Below, piece after piece: positions 9,001 to 17,481 of a DNA stretch of 41,201 bases. The DNA comes from Desulfobacca sp. 4484_104. GTDB taxonomy: Bacteria > Desulfobacterota > Desulfobaccia > Desulfobaccales > Desulfobaccaceae. Each line of letters starts with the position of its first letter. The stretch's first letter is position 1. The stretch covers positions 1-41,201 of the forward strand of contig MUKC01000029.1 in assembly GCA_002049795.1 (NCBI GenBank), read 5' to 3'. Position numbers and translations under genes: made by a program. The notes beneath the pieces were generated by a model. That model ran no database searches. It saw only the letters and a program-made list of their open reading frames with translations, and was not told the origin of the DNA.

Positions 9001-9654
9001 TAAGCGGGGGAACCCGGCGGGAGTAAACGCCAGATGACCATATTGTACCTGAACAGTTTGCTCTAAACGCCCAGGCGCCTTGATCACCACTCCATCAAGG
9101 TCCAGGTCAAGATCGCGGATCAATAATTCTTGCCCGGGCCGGGTCAGTCGGACCTCTCCTTGCGTGATGATGATGTCGGGGAAGCGTAATTCCGCAAACG
9201 GCGGCGGCGGCCTTTTTTTTAAGAGGCCGGTGACATTCCACTGTCCTGGTTGATCCTGGCGGAGACTGAGCCGCGGCGCCCTGATCTCAATAACCTTGAT
9301 CTCCGGTTCCAGTTTCAGGAAAGAGAGCAGAGATAGACTGATCTGCAACTGGTCGGCCCGCAGCACCTCCCCCTGGAAGCCGCTGACCACGACTTTCTCA
9401 AAGACCAGGGCGGTTAAGGGATTGCCATACATCTTTTCCACCGTCACCTGGCCGTTGACCCGGTCATTGACCGCCACGATGATCTTGGGGCTAAACCATT
9501 TCCAGAACAGATCAGTGGTGACCAGCAGGCTGAACAGGGCCAGAAGCAGAAGCAGGAACCCCAGAATGCCACCTAACCAGCACCACAGCCGTGATTTTTT
9601 ATTCTGTTTTCTGTTTTCTGTTTTCTGTTTTCTGTTTTTCAAAGCAATATCCAA
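6010..9654 (-). CDS. tamB: Translocation and assembly module subunit TamB (DUF490 family)
   Basis: A 1214-residue AsmA-like/TamB protein that spans the periplasm and works with the TamA barrel or moves phospholipids between membranes (family knowledge). After a basic N-terminus there is one membrane anchor at about residues 22-47, then a long beta-rich repetitive body and the C-terminal DUF490 domain, seen in ILKRKVFDIEHAFVTFPGTP, ILLNARARHEMEDHSLII and LPQSDILSYLLFDRP. The start is uncertain: the frame opens with a TTG and the first 20 residues (KNRKQKTENRKQNKK) are simply translated heptamer repeat. The 3' end is frameshifted relative to the family, with the missing tail at 5898-6022. It lies directly downstream of tamA on the same strand, the usual tamA-tamB order. 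Confidence 0.9.
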   Translation of the reverse strand: MDIALKNRKQKTENRKQNKKSRLWCWLGGILGFLLLLLALFSLLVTTDLFWKWFSPKIIVAVNDRVNGQVTVEKMYGNPLTALVFEKVVVSGFQGEVLRADQLQISLSLLSFLKLEPEIKVIEIRAPRLSLRQDQPGQWNVTGLLKKRPPPPFAELRFPDIIITQGEVRLTRPGQELLIRDLDLDLDGVVIKAPGRLEQTVQVQYGHLAFTPAGFPRLAVESKLSLSRQELRLDELAIILNDQPVGAVTGSVTQLDKVAKLNLHLRALPLSGQQMQGIWSEWPLSQEMSGNLQLTGAIRHLEWSGKLHLGDCQLDLHGGLNYENSAKLDYRLKVRMESLRADILQAWAGSRFPAEARLTPLNATLALAGTGWPWAGGRVQSSLKIEPFRYDQAEVAAAQINFDLEADGKQQLKARLQGNFGMLSVQGSGRLLPGSGPDPGIKGEFELKVKELNPALLAGPTAPPGRLEGSFAGQFNWAEPGNLPRLEATGTLSAQGTLQDYNFQELRVQGQWQQEVLKLSQVRLRLGGLRADLQGSVQKSRADLNFTLGLSPQAPWPFLPAKLRGKLQAQGSCTGTWSAPHLRLTASGRQLSWDQFSVATLQLSADSRGWPPASGRLDLTGEKFRSPWLSLSQVQLTAQAEPQQLAFDLRLDQAKQSVGQVSGTIDVQRQPYLLLVNTCWFGVGQQQLRSLAPIQIRFMPGLELAPAAFRYREANLKLSGRAEAHILAFRLGVEHFPVDVLNNFWPSIPPLKGALDLQTEATGSLRSPIITGKLTVSPGRMADFQFHDFKLGWTYASNQLRLDSQLMEKAKGPGLLAEGQIPLTLSLRPLVAKVPENGLLVRLRGEKLNLAYLAGLTTKVEDAQGDLDIQAQITGSLKNPQLAGKVKWGAGFFKLQEAGVPYDLAPGELRLEAEKISLPGLNLTSGKGQASLNGTMTLAGWEPQTVNGRLEATNFLALKRAGSRAVVHSRINLTGTWPKLAVEGQVTIPEAQVGFTLFRSEGHPEIRVIRPSECMPPQVAAPEEAVDWTLWKNLLIKLEIKLPGKVWVREKDLKAKMSGEIKVIKIPPRPLYLAGKIRALQGNIILKRKVFDIEHAFVTFPGTPEGPILLNARARHEMEDHSLIIIATGPVTNPRTQLESMPPLPQSDILSYLLFDRPARAITRDQAAMGILGGISAEKMKELFGEAIPLVGSLNVTGSEGSLGVGKKLTKVKR
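9602..9639. repeat. Tandem heptamer array (TTTTCTG)n
   Basis: About five clean head-to-tail copies of the 7-base unit TTCTGTT. It lies inside the annotated 5' end of tamB, where it codes for the KTENRKQ-like residues before the membrane anchor. Related tracts occur at 2384-2408 and 35643-35675. Confidence 0.85.
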
Positions 9655-9702
9655 AACCTCTTATACTGATTAGCTTTCAAATGAGTACTTTTTATCCTTT
9701 AT

Positions 9703-9743
9703 CCCTCTCACCCGCTGGCGGGGAGAGGGCGAGGGTGAGGGGG
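9703..9743. repeat. REP-like GC-rich hairpin between tamA and tamB
   Basis: CCCTCTC (9703-9709) plus CCCGC (9711-9715) pair with GCGGG (9718-9722) plus GAGAGGG (9723-9729), a 12-base-pair stem with one bulged A and a two-base loop, followed by a GAGGGTGAGGGGG tail. Such elements are dispersed intergenic repeats in many proteobacteria. Degenerate relatives are at about 15491-15525 and 25945-25975. It could also stop or stabilise the tamA transcript. Confidence 0.65.
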
Positions 9744-9825
9744 CATTTTAGCTCTTTGATCGCAACTTGGTATTAAGTCTGAGGGGACTTTTTCTCAAAA
9801 CTAAACCCTAAAAACTCGAAACTCA

Positions 9826-11664
9826 TTAAAAGGCCTGGCCGATGGTAAAATAAATCTGATAATTGTCTCGATGCCGGTCAATGGGATTCAAGGGGAAACC
9901 AAAATCCAGTCCCACCGGGCCGATCAGCGTCTGATAGCGTAAGCCGAAGCCTGCGCCATATTTGAGCTGTCCGAGGTCGGTGTCAGCTAGCTCCAGAAAC
10001 ACATTTCCACAATCTACAAAGGCCACCCCTCTCACCTCTTTGTAGATTGGAAAGCGGAATTCCAGGCTGCCCTCCAATAAGGCATCACCGCCCAGGGGAT
10101 CGCCCCCGACATTGCGGGGTCCCAGAAAATCCAGGCGATATCCCCGGACACTGCCCATACCACCGCTAAAAAATCGACGTACGATGGGTATTTCATCGGT
10201 CTGCTGAATCGGGTTAATCAGACCAAACTTCACCCGGCCGGCCAGCACCAAGTTTTTGCGCCCCAGGTTTTGGTAACGCCGGACTTCCATCAGGCTGCGG
10301 ATAAATTGCAGACGCGAGCCTAAAAAGTCCGGGGCATATTCACCGGCCAACGACAGCAGGCCGCCCCGTTGCGGATCGGTGGGGTTATCGGTCGAATCCC
10401 GGTTAAGTCCCCATAACAACATGGAGGATTGATAGGTTTTGCCGGTCTCGGTAGCCTTTAGCAGTTCCAGGGTCTCTTGAGCAATATTGAACGGGCGGCT
10501 GAATTCCAGTCCATGGCCGATATAGCCCCTGATTTTCCAGGGGAACTCCCTTTCCAAGACCTCTCGGGTATAGAACGACCGATCCGTAAAACTGGGGAGA
10601 TAACGGCGAAGCAACCCCGAATCAAACTTCAGGTCGGCATTAGTATTGAAAATTTGGGGACTATCGAACGTGCCTACGAACCGGGTTTCCAGGCGGGAAT
10701 ATTTCGTGTTTAAATCCAGCATGCGGCCGCCGCCGACTAGGTTGCGGAACCGCAGGATCGCCCGGCCCCGGAATTCGTCCTCACTGCCATAGCCTACGCC
10801 TAGCTTGAAGGAGCGTTTCTTCTTTTCGCTCAGGGTCACATTAATCGGAATCTTCGTCTCACGCGGCGGGACTTTTTCGGGCGTCACCAGCACGCTCTGA
10901 AACAGATCCAGGGCATAAAGGTTATTCTGGCTGTCATAGATTTTGGCTAAGGAGAAGAGCTCTCCGGCCCGAAAGGTCAGGTTACGACGGATCAAAGCTT
11001 CCGGGGTCTCCAGGTCTTTCCCGGTGATGTTAATCGCCCCGAACCGGCAGAGCGGCCCCGGCCAGGCCTGAACGTTAACCTTGGCCAGGTTTCGTTCCGG
11101 ATATAACAATACCTCCCCCTCGACTCGAGCCTTGGGATAGCCGTGGTCAAGCAGATAATTCATCACCTGACTTTTGATGTCTTCATAACCCGATTCTGTA
11201 AAGCGCTGGCCGGGCTGAAGCGAGCCTTCCCTGAAGATCGGGGTCAGATCGATCGGTTCGGCCGCCGCCGCCATACTGAGGTTCAACCGGTCCACTCTGA
11301 TCCACCTGCCTTCGGTAATGTTTAGACGGATATCTACCTGATTCCCTGGGAGTTTATTGACCTCCGGGACAATTCGGGTATGATAAAATCCCTCGCGGCG
11401 ATACAGGATCTGAATACGTTTTACATCTAATTGCAATTCCTCCGGATCGTAAATCGGCGGCTTTTTCCAGGGCCACAGCGACGGGCGAGGAGTCATAATT
11501 TCGTCCCAGATGGCTTTGGGTTTGACTATCCGGGCTCCAAATATCCTGAAGGAGCGGATAGTCAGGCGAGGCTCCGGCGGGGCCGGGGTCGCGGCCACCG
11601 GAACGACCAGCCCCCACCACATCAGACCCGTTATCAAAAAAATCGAAAGCCGGATGATAGCCAT
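9826..11664 (-). CDS. tamA: Outer-membrane Omp85/BamA-family protein TamA
   Basis: A 612-residue outer-membrane protein. Residues 1-25 are a signal peptide ending at VPVAATPA. POTRA-type domains follow to about residue 280, with segments such as VKRIQILYRREGFYHTRI and GDI-like INITGKDLETPEAL. A 16-strand barrel fills the rest and contains the Omp85 lid-lock motif GGMGSVRGYR near residue 498. The protein ends in the aromatic F of IYFTIGQAF, as outer-membrane barrels do. TamA inserts or assists autotransporters and other barrels together with TamB, whose gene is next downstream on the same strand. No strong Shine-Dalgarno is seen before the ATG at 11664; length is normal. Confidence 0.92.
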   Translation of the reverse strand: MAIIRLSIFLITGLMWWGLVVPVAATPAPPEPRLTIRSFRIFGARIVKPKAIWDEIMTPRPSLWPWKKPPIYDPEELQLDVKRIQILYRREGFYHTRIVPEVNKLPGNQVDIRLNITEGRWIRVDRLNLSMAAAAEPIDLTPIFREGSLQPGQRFTESGYEDIKSQVMNYLLDHGYPKARVEGEVLLYPERNLAKVNVQAWPGPLCRFGAINITGKDLETPEALIRRNLTFRAGELFSLAKIYDSQNNLYALDLFQSVLVTPEKVPPRETKIPINVTLSEKKKRSFKLGVGYGSEDEFRGRAILRFRNLVGGGRMLDLNTKYSRLETRFVGTFDSPQIFNTNADLKFDSGLLRRYLPSFTDRSFYTREVLEREFPWKIRGYIGHGLEFSRPFNIAQETLELLKATETGKTYQSSMLLWGLNRDSTDNPTDPQRGGLLSLAGEYAPDFLGSRLQFIRSLMEVRRYQNLGRKNLVLAGRVKFGLINPIQQTDEIPIVRRFFSGGMGSVRGYRLDFLGPRNVGGDPLGGDALLEGSLEFRFPIYKEVRGVAFVDCGNVFLELADTDLGQLKYGAGFGLRYQTLIGPVGLDFGFPLNPIDRHRDNYQIYFTIGQAF

Positions 11665-11828
11665 GTTTTACGCCAGATGAGGTTAATTAACATTTATCAA
11701 AAAGAATGGCGGCAAGCATCTATTTTGTAGACTGGCGCCTGGTCCTTAAGCTATCCGACGATTCGACGGCCGATTGCTGGAGTAGATCAAATAGCCCTGG
11801 CTGTAGGGCCTGGCGAGCCTGGCCAGAT

Positions 11829-14525
11829 TTATACCGAGTCAGAGGGTTCGACAATAAAAATATAGGGGAACTCCAAACCCTTAGCAGCATGCAGGGTAAG
11901 CAGCGACACCTTTTCGGCCTGAAAATCGACACCGGTGAATTCCGGGCCGACAGTTTCCTGGGCCTGCTGGCAGGGGATGCCGGCGGCCTGCAGTTGCTGT
12001 TCCAGCACAACTCCCAGGGCATGGACGCGGTAGAGGATGGCAATATCCCGAAAGCTGGCCAGGCCTTGGGTCTCTGCTTGCCGGATCTGTTCGTTTTCCA
12101 GGGCCAGGTGACTGGTACCGCCGACCAGCGAGTCAATCTGGCGGGCGATCTGGCGGGCTTCAGAGGTTTCCGAGCCCGCTTCGAGCAAAACCAGGGGTAG
12201 GTTGCCGGGACGCCTGGAGACCAGATCAGAACCCGAGGCCGTAGGGGCCATTAGCTGTTGGGCGGCAGTTAAAATGGGTAAGGGCAGGCGATAGGTCTCG
12301 GTGAGCGTCAATAATCGGGCTTGAGGCCAGTCCTGGGTAAAACGCCGGAAATATTGCGGCTGCGCCCCGCGAAAGCCATAGATGGCCTGATTGGGGTCGC
12401 CAATCACAAATAATCCCGGAGCCGGCTCAGGTGCCAGTAACCGCAGTAGGGTGTACTGAGCCTGATTGACATCCTGGTATTCATCCACCAGCAGGTGGAG
12501 ATAGCGGTTTTGGTAACGCCGTTGCAATTTTGGCTGACTTTGCAGCAGGCGCACCGGTCGGGCCACCAGATCTTCAAAATCCCAGCAACCGTTTTCCACC
12601 AGGGCCTGTTCATACGCCCGGTAGGGGGCCAGGTAACCCGCTTCCGGCTGCGGCCCGCCCAGGTCCTCGGGATAGATCAACTGCTGTTTATAATCGATAA
12701 TGGCTTGATCCAGCGCCTTTAGAGAACAATCATGCCTTTTGGCGATCTGGCCTACCAGGTGGCGACGGTCCGCTTCGGACAATACCTGACGCTCGCCATA
12801 GCCGCACTCTTGCAGAATCTGCACCCCCAGGGCATGAAAGGTCTTGATCGCCACTTGCTCCAGATGTGGATAGTTGGGCAACAGCGTGCTCAGCCGGGTG
12901 CGCATCTCCGCGGCGGCCTGGCGGGTAAAAGTCAGGCCCAGAATCTGATCGGGGCGGGCCTGACTGTTGTGGAGCAGATAAGCAATGCGATGGGTCAAGG
13001 CCCGGGTCTTGCCGGTTCCCGGTCCGGCCTGGACCAGCAGGGGGCTACCGGTATGGGTCACCGCGGCCTGTTGGCCGGAATTAAGAGAGGCCAGGATGGG
13101 GTTGGCCGCTCCGGGAGCCACACCATCGCCCGCTCCCAACGGCACTGCGACGTTTAGGGGCTGGGGACTTAAAGGCGGCGGCGCATTCAAGACCTCAGGA
13201 GGGGACGGCAACGCCGAAGCCGCAGGGTAATCAGCCGGAATCTCCCAAAACGCCGCCTGCCGGCTTAGTTCCTGACGTTCGCCGGGATTAAATAAACGGA
13301 TGGTGCCGTATTCGCCATCATACCCGGCTTCGATATGAACTTCCCGGCGCCTGATCTTGGCGATGGCCGCGGCCAGCAGCGGCCCCCCCTGGCGAGCCAA
13401 TTCCACTTCGGAAACCTCTCGCAAGACAGCCAGTTCCGGTCCCAGGCCGTCAAGCACCCGGAAGTAGGCCTCTTGCACCTTTTTACTGCCCGAATTGACC
13501 TGGTAAATTTCGGCCAGAATCTCAGGCAGCGGGATCAGCGACTCAAAGGACGGTGCGGCGGTCGGACGCTGACTGAGATCACGGTCGGCCAGTTCGAGGA
13601 CCCGATGCAGCACCCCCAGGGTTACGGGCTTTTGGCAAACCGGACATAGCCCCTGCCATTGCTGGGTCTGGGCCGGGTCCAGCCGCTGTCCGCATTTCCG
13701 ATGACCGTCCAGATGATATTTGCCCTCTTCGGGGAAAAACTCGATGGTCCCGGCAAAACCCTGCCCCGTTTTCAAAGCTTGGGCCAGAGCCGGATAAGTC
13801 GGCGGCACGGTTAGAATATTGGCTTCCCGGCCAATCTTGGCAGGCGAATGGGCGTCGGAATTAGAGACTAACAGGTAGCGGTCCAGGGCACTCCAGCGCC
13901 AGTTCATCGGCGGATCGGAGGACAACCCGGTTTCCAGCGCAAAAATCTGGTCGGTCAGGTCTTCATAGCACTCTTCCAGGCTGTCAAAACCACTTTTGGA
14001 GCCAAACACCGAAAACCAAGGGGTCCAGACATGAGCCGGGATGACCAGAGCCTGGTGGTCCACCTCCAACACCAGTTCGAGCAGATGTTTGGCATCCAGC
14101 CCCAGAATCGGACGGCCGTCTGAGGTAACGTTACCCAGTCGACCCAGACGGGCCGACAGACGCTGGGCCGCCTCCAAGGAGGGGAGCACGACCAGGGTGT
14201 GGACCTTGCGAGTGCGACCCTGTTTTTTATAAATGCTGCTGATTTCCCCAGAGATTACCAAGCGCGGGGAAGATAGCGAGACCCAGGCTGGCCCCGATAC
14301 CCGCCGGGGCAGGGCCAGTTCGGGGCGCAGTTGATAAACGCCGTCAGCAATCGGGACCAGTTTGGCAGCCATTTCCTCCAGCCAACCCGGATGGGTGCAA
14401 TCGCCGGTACCCAGCAGCGTCACCCCTTTATAAGCGGCCCACAGGTCCAGATGTTCCAAATCGGCCGTTTTGCCGGTAGCCCGGGAATAATGGGAATGAA
14501 TGTGCAGATCCGCGATGATTTCCAT
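11829..14525 (-). CDS. EndoQ-like PHP nuclease fused to a UvrD/PcrA helicase (C-terminally truncated)
   Basis: An 898-residue fusion. Residues 5-13 are the PHP motif DLHIHSHYS; further PHP blocks are TGDCTHPGW, VIPAHVWTPW and SNSDAHS, and a four-cysteine zinc site follows (CGQRL ... GLCPVCQ). This whole part resembles endonuclease Q-type proteins that cut at deaminated bases. From about residue 480 a superfamily-1 helicase begins: Walker A QAGPGTGKTRAL near 500, LTFTRQAAAEM, LLVDEYQD near 678, GDPNQAIYGFRGA, and TLHAAKGLEF near 875. It stops shortly after, at IVEPSDSV, so motif VI (the VxxTRA block with the arginine finger) is absent. A tail-like peptide in another frame follows (11720-11850). 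I start at the ATG 14525, just before the PHP motif; the frame extends 13 codons further. Confidence 0.85.
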   Translation of the reverse strand: MEIIADLHIHSHYSRATGKTADLEHLDLWAAYKGVTLLGTGDCTHPGWLEEMAAKLVPIADGVYQLRPELALPRRVSGPAWVSLSSPRLVISGEISSIYKKQGRTRKVHTLVVLPSLEAAQRLSARLGRLGNVTSDGRPILGLDAKHLLELVLEVDHQALVIPAHVWTPWFSVFGSKSGFDSLEECYEDLTDQIFALETGLSSDPPMNWRWSALDRYLLVSNSDAHSPAKIGREANILTVPPTYPALAQALKTGQGFAGTIEFFPEEGKYHLDGHRKCGQRLDPAQTQQWQGLCPVCQKPVTLGVLHRVLELADRDLSQRPTAAPSFESLIPLPEILAEIYQVNSGSKKVQEAYFRVLDGLGPELAVLREVSEVELARQGGPLLAAAIAKIRRREVHIEAGYDGEYGTIRLFNPGERQELSRQAAFWEIPADYPAASALPSPPEVLNAPPPLSPQPLNVAVPLGAGDGVAPGAANPILASLNSGQQAAVTHTGSPLLVQAGPGTGKTRALTHRIAYLLHNSQARPDQILGLTFTRQAAAEMRTRLSTLLPNYPHLEQVAIKTFHALGVQILQECGYGERQVLSEADRRHLVGQIAKRHDCSLKALDQAIIDYKQQLIYPEDLGGPQPEAGYLAPYRAYEQALVENGCWDFEDLVARPVRLLQSQPKLQRRYQNRYLHLLVDEYQDVNQAQYTLLRLLAPEPAPGLFVIGDPNQAIYGFRGAQPQYFRRFTQDWPQARLLTLTETYRLPLPILTAAQQLMAPTASGSDLVSRRPGNLPLVLLEAGSETSEARQIARQIDSLVGGTSHLALENEQIRQAETQGLASFRDIAILYRVHALGVVLEQQLQAAGIPCQQAQETVGPEFTGVDFQAEKVSLLTLHAAKGLEFPYIFIVEPSDSV

Positions 14526-14690
14526 GATCCGATACCATACCACAAGATTACTGTTACGGGGCAAATATCCCGAACCCTAGGTTTACAAACTGTTTCCCCA
14601 ACTCCGCTGGAGAACCAGGAAACGTGGGCTTCTGGGCTTCAATAAAAAGGAAAGGGTTGATAAATAAGAGCAAAGTGGCAAGGAACACCG

Positions 14691-15374
14691 CTACCGGCTG
14701 CTCGCTCCGCCCGCGGGGTCCGGGGCAATGGTTGCCTTGACGATCCGGGGCGTTACGCTGGATCGCGGTTTGGCGGATTTCGGCGGTTTGGCAGACTTGA
14801 CAGCTTGGGTAACATTGGACCTGGCCTTGGTTACCACGCGCGGTTGGGAGCCGGTTGAACTCGGCTTGGTCCCCGCAGCCACCGCCCTGGACTTCTGCAC
14901 CGCCCTGGACTTTTGGACCTTCACCTGTTTGGTTGGGGTATGATCGACGCTGTTTTGGAAAATAAATTTTTGGGCGACCGGTTTTTTAGAAGCCTCTTTT
15001 TTAGAGGGCAGAGTAGTCGCCTGGGCCGGCGGTGATTTCGACGTTGCCGCGGCCAGCGGGGCCGGTTTTTCCGTTGGGGCCGGAGACAAAGTTCCTGACT
15101 GGTTGGCGGGCACCATGGCGCCGTTGAGCGGAGCCGAGACCGAGGCCACCGGAGGCAATCGGTTGGAATTCACCAACTCGGCCTTGAGCAATCCCCAGTT
15201 ATGCAATACACGGTAAACATCGCCGCGTCCTACCAAAACCCCCAGGATAAAAACCCAGATCAGGACCCCCATGAATCCCAGGCTGGTAAACACCAAGGTT
15301 TTTAACCCCAGAGTAATTTTCTTACCCTCCTGGAGCTTGGGCGGCTTGGGCTTTTTACTCCTTCCCGTGGCCAT
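14691..15374 (-). CDS. Single-span membrane protein with Lys/Pro/Ala-rich periplasmic tail
   Basis: A 227-residue protein with a short basic cytosolic start (KKPKPPKLQEGKK), one membrane helix at about residues 25-50 (VFTSLGFMGVLIWVFILGV) and a long low-complexity tail rich in Ala, Pro, Ser and Lys, including a tandem VQKSRAVQKSRAV. In related bacteria the gene next to argS often codes for a SPOR-domain cell-division protein with exactly this start; here no SPOR domain is visible at the end or in other frames nearby. It may be a shortened relative. The ATG at 15374 has GGGGGAAG three bases upstream on the coding strand, so it is preferred over the first codon seven residues earlier. Function unknown. 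Confidence 0.65.
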   Translation of the reverse strand: MATGRSKKPKPPKLQEGKKITLGLKTLVFTSLGFMGVLIWVFILGVLVGRGDVYRVLHNWGLLKAELVNSNRLPPVASVSAPLNGAMVPANQSGTLSPAPTEKPAPLAAATSKSPPAQATTLPSKKEASKKPVAQKFIFQNSVDHTPTKQVKVQKSRAVQKSRAVAAGTKPSSTGSQPRVVTKARSNVTQAVKSAKPPKSAKPRSSVTPRIVKATIAPDPAGGASSR

Positions 15375-15490
15375 GGTCTTCCCCCTACCTAGCAATTGGT
15401 TTGAAGTATAAAAACCGCCTAATAAACATCAACTCTAAAAAGTCTGCCATGCTTCATCAAGGCAGTATGTTGAAATTATATGATATTTTT

Positions 15491-15590
15491 CACCCCACCC
15501 TCATCTTCCCCTTCAAGAGGGAGGAGAACCATGGGTTTCTGGATGGACACTAACTATTTTTTTAACTAAAAACTAAAACTAAAAACTATC
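15491..15590. repeat. Degenerate REP-like remnant and AAAACT-rich tract downstream of argS
   Basis: CACCCTCATCTTCCCC with a facing AGAGGGAGGAG (about 15494-15525) looks like a worn copy of the hairpin at 9703-9743. From about 15558 a tract of AAAACTA units runs up to the argS stop codon. The same kind of tract precedes the tamA stop at about 9798-9825. Confidence 0.45.
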
Positions 15591-17261
15591 TTACATACTT
15601 TTTGGAGCCTTGACTCCCAATAATTGCAGACCCTGAGCCAGTACGGTTTTGATGCCTTGCACCAAGAACAGGCGGGCCTGGGTCAACTCCTCGGACTCGG
15701 AGATAAACCGGTGTTTATAATAGTAGCTGTGGAACTGGGCGGCGAGATCGGTCAGAAAATAGGTGACCCGGTGCGGTTCTAGAGCTTGGGCTGCAGCTTC
15801 TACTACATCCGGATAGCTGGCCAAAAGTTTGATCAGAGCGATCTCTTCCGGCAGGTTCAATCGGTTCAGATTCGCTTCCCCCAGACCCTTCAGGTCAATC
15901 TCCCGCTCGGCGGCCAGGCGAAAGACACTGGCCAGCCGGGCGTGGGCATACTGCACGTAATAGACCGGGTTTTCGGCGCTCTGCTGCTTGGCCAGGTCCA
16001 GGTCAAAGTCCAAATGGGCGTCGGAGCGGCGACTGAGAAAGATAAACCGCGCCGCGTCTTTCCCGACTTCGTCGATGACTTCCCGCAGGGTAACAAAGGT
16101 CCCTCCCCGGGTGGTCATAGCCACGGGTTGACCCTGACGCAGCAGGCTGACCAGTTGCACCAGGATTACTTTAAGGAATTGTGCGTCGGTTCCCAGGGCC
16201 TGGACCGCGGCTTTCAGACGCGGCACATAACCATGATGGTCCGCGCCCCAGATGTCCACTACCTGATCATAGCCCCGCTTGATTTTATTCCAATGATAGG
16301 CTACATCCGAGGCAAAATAAGTGGTGGCGCCATTGCGCCGCCGGACTACCCGGTCTTTTTCATCCCCCCAGGCGGTGGCCTTAAACCATAAGGCTCCCTC
16401 AGTTTCATAAAGATAGCCCTGATCTTGCAGGAAAGCCAGGGCGCGCTCCAGGCTGCCATTCTGGAAGAGTTGGGCCTCACTGAACCAGTGATCAAAGTGG
16501 ACGCCGAAGTCATCCAGGTCCTGGCGAATTTCGGCTAAAATGGCGGCCCCGGCATATGCCCCCAAGGCCTGCAAATCCGCCTCCGAAGGTTCGCCTGCCG
16601 CCAACGGGCCGTGGTTGGCCTGATATTGCCGGGCCAGGTCGATGACATAGTCGCCCTGGTAACAGGTGTCCGGAAAGTCAACTTCCTGGCCCTGCAACTG
16701 CCGCAACCGCAGATACAGCGATAGCCCCAGGGTGCGCATCTGGGTGCCGAGGTCATTGATATAATATTCCCGTTCCACCTGATAGCCGCAGGCGGCCAAA
16801 ATGTTGGCCAGGGCATCGCCCACGGCCGCGCCCCGGCCATGACCGATATGCAGCGGTCCGGTAGGATTGGCACTGACAAATTCGACCTGCACTCTGAGGC
16901 CCCGCCCGCGGTCACTTTGGCCATAGGCCTCCCCTTCGGTCTGAATGTCCTTCAGCACCTGATACCAGTAAGACTCCTGAATAAAAAAATTGATGAACCC
17001 TGGACCGGCGATTTCCAGCCGATCCAGCATACCGGCCGGGGCGTCCAGGTGTTGGATGATGATCTCCGCCACCTGACGGGGTGGCCGCCGGATTTGAGAG
17101 GCCAGGATCATGGCCACGTTGGTGGCAAAATCGCCGTGTTCGGTGATTTTGGGAACCTCTATCTGCACCGTCGGCCTCTCAGTCAGATTTAAGCTCCCGG
17201 TGGCTTGCGCCTGCTGCAAAGACTGGTTAATAACTCGGGCCAAACGCCGTTTCATGCTCAT
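15591..17261 (-). CDS. argS: Arginyl-tRNA synthetase
   Basis: A 556-residue class I tRNA synthetase that charges tRNA-Arg. The N-terminal Add1 domain is seen in VEVPK-like VQIEVPKITEHGDFATNVAM. The ATP-binding HIGH motif is PLHIGHGRGAAVGD about residue 135, and the AMTTRGGTFVTLREV block near 380 takes the place of KMSK, as in many ArgRS. The anticodon-binding DALR domain fills the last 120 residues, ending in the usual LLGVKAPKSM. Length is complete and I see no damage. The small Cys protein and alr are upstream on the same strand, so a shared transcript alr - small gene - argS is likely. Confidence 0.97.
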   Translation of the reverse strand: MSMKRRLARVINQSLQQAQATGSLNLTERPTVQIEVPKITEHGDFATNVAMILASQIRRPPRQVAEIIIQHLDAPAGMLDRLEIAGPGFINFFIQESYWYQVLKDIQTEGEAYGQSDRGRGLRVQVEFVSANPTGPLHIGHGRGAAVGDALANILAACGYQVEREYYINDLGTQMRTLGLSLYLRLRQLQGQEVDFPDTCYQGDYVIDLARQYQANHGPLAAGEPSEADLQALGAYAGAAILAEIRQDLDDFGVHFDHWFSEAQLFQNGSLERALAFLQDQGYLYETEGALWFKATAWGDEKDRVVRRRNGATTYFASDVAYHWNKIKRGYDQVVDIWGADHHGYVPRLKAAVQALGTDAQFLKVILVQLVSLLRQGQPVAMTTRGGTFVTLREVIDEVGKDAARFIFLSRRSDAHLDFDLDLAKQQSAENPVYYVQYAHARLASVFRLAAEREIDLKGLGEANLNRLNLPEEIALIKLLASYPDVVEAAAQALEPHRVTYFLTDLAAQFHSYYYKHRFISESEELTQARLFLVQGIKTVLAQGLQLLGVKAPKSM

Positions 17262-17276
17262 CTTAATTCAGGACTG

Positions 17277-17477
17277 TTACTCGTCTTGCGGGCTAGTTTT
17301 TTCAGTAGGTTGGGCCGTCGGTGTTTCGCGCAGCGGCTCCTTGACTGAAACATCCCGGCTATAATCCGGGCAGTAGTTGCCGGTAAAGTAGAATTTTTTC
17401 TGGCAGGTGGCCCGCCAGGCACAGGTTAGACAAATCAACGGACCTTTGATCTCTTGCTGGTCTTGCTGGTTTTTCAT
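17277..17477 (-). CDS. Small cysteine-motif protein
   Basis: A 66-residue protein with a possible metal site: CLTCAWRATCQKKF followed by NYCPDYSRD, i.e. C-x2-C-x4-C and a later CPDY. This pattern recurs in unannotated small proteins of deltaproteobacteria, recalled loosely. The ATG at 17477 has AGGTGAG seven bases upstream, which decides the start; this Shine-Dalgarno lies inside the last codons of alr, whose stop is at 17482-17484. The acidic, Thr/Pro-rich C-terminus looks disordered. It sits between alr and argS on the same strand. Function unknown. Confidence 0.65.
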   Translation of the reverse strand: MKNQQDQQEIKGPLICLTCAWRATCQKKFYFTGNYCPDYSRDVSVKEPLRETPTAQPTEKTSPQDE

Positions 17478-17481
17478 AAAC

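Noticed and set aside
11720-12136. 138-residue minus-strand ORF overlapping the helicase
   Set aside because: Except for its last 40 or so residues, which may be the displaced helicase tail, it is a frame shadow of the helicase gene.
15591-17261. Missing KMSK motif in argS
   Set aside because: Many arginyl-tRNA synthetases lack the canonical KMSK; the AMTTRGGTFVTL block fills the place, so the enzyme looks normal.
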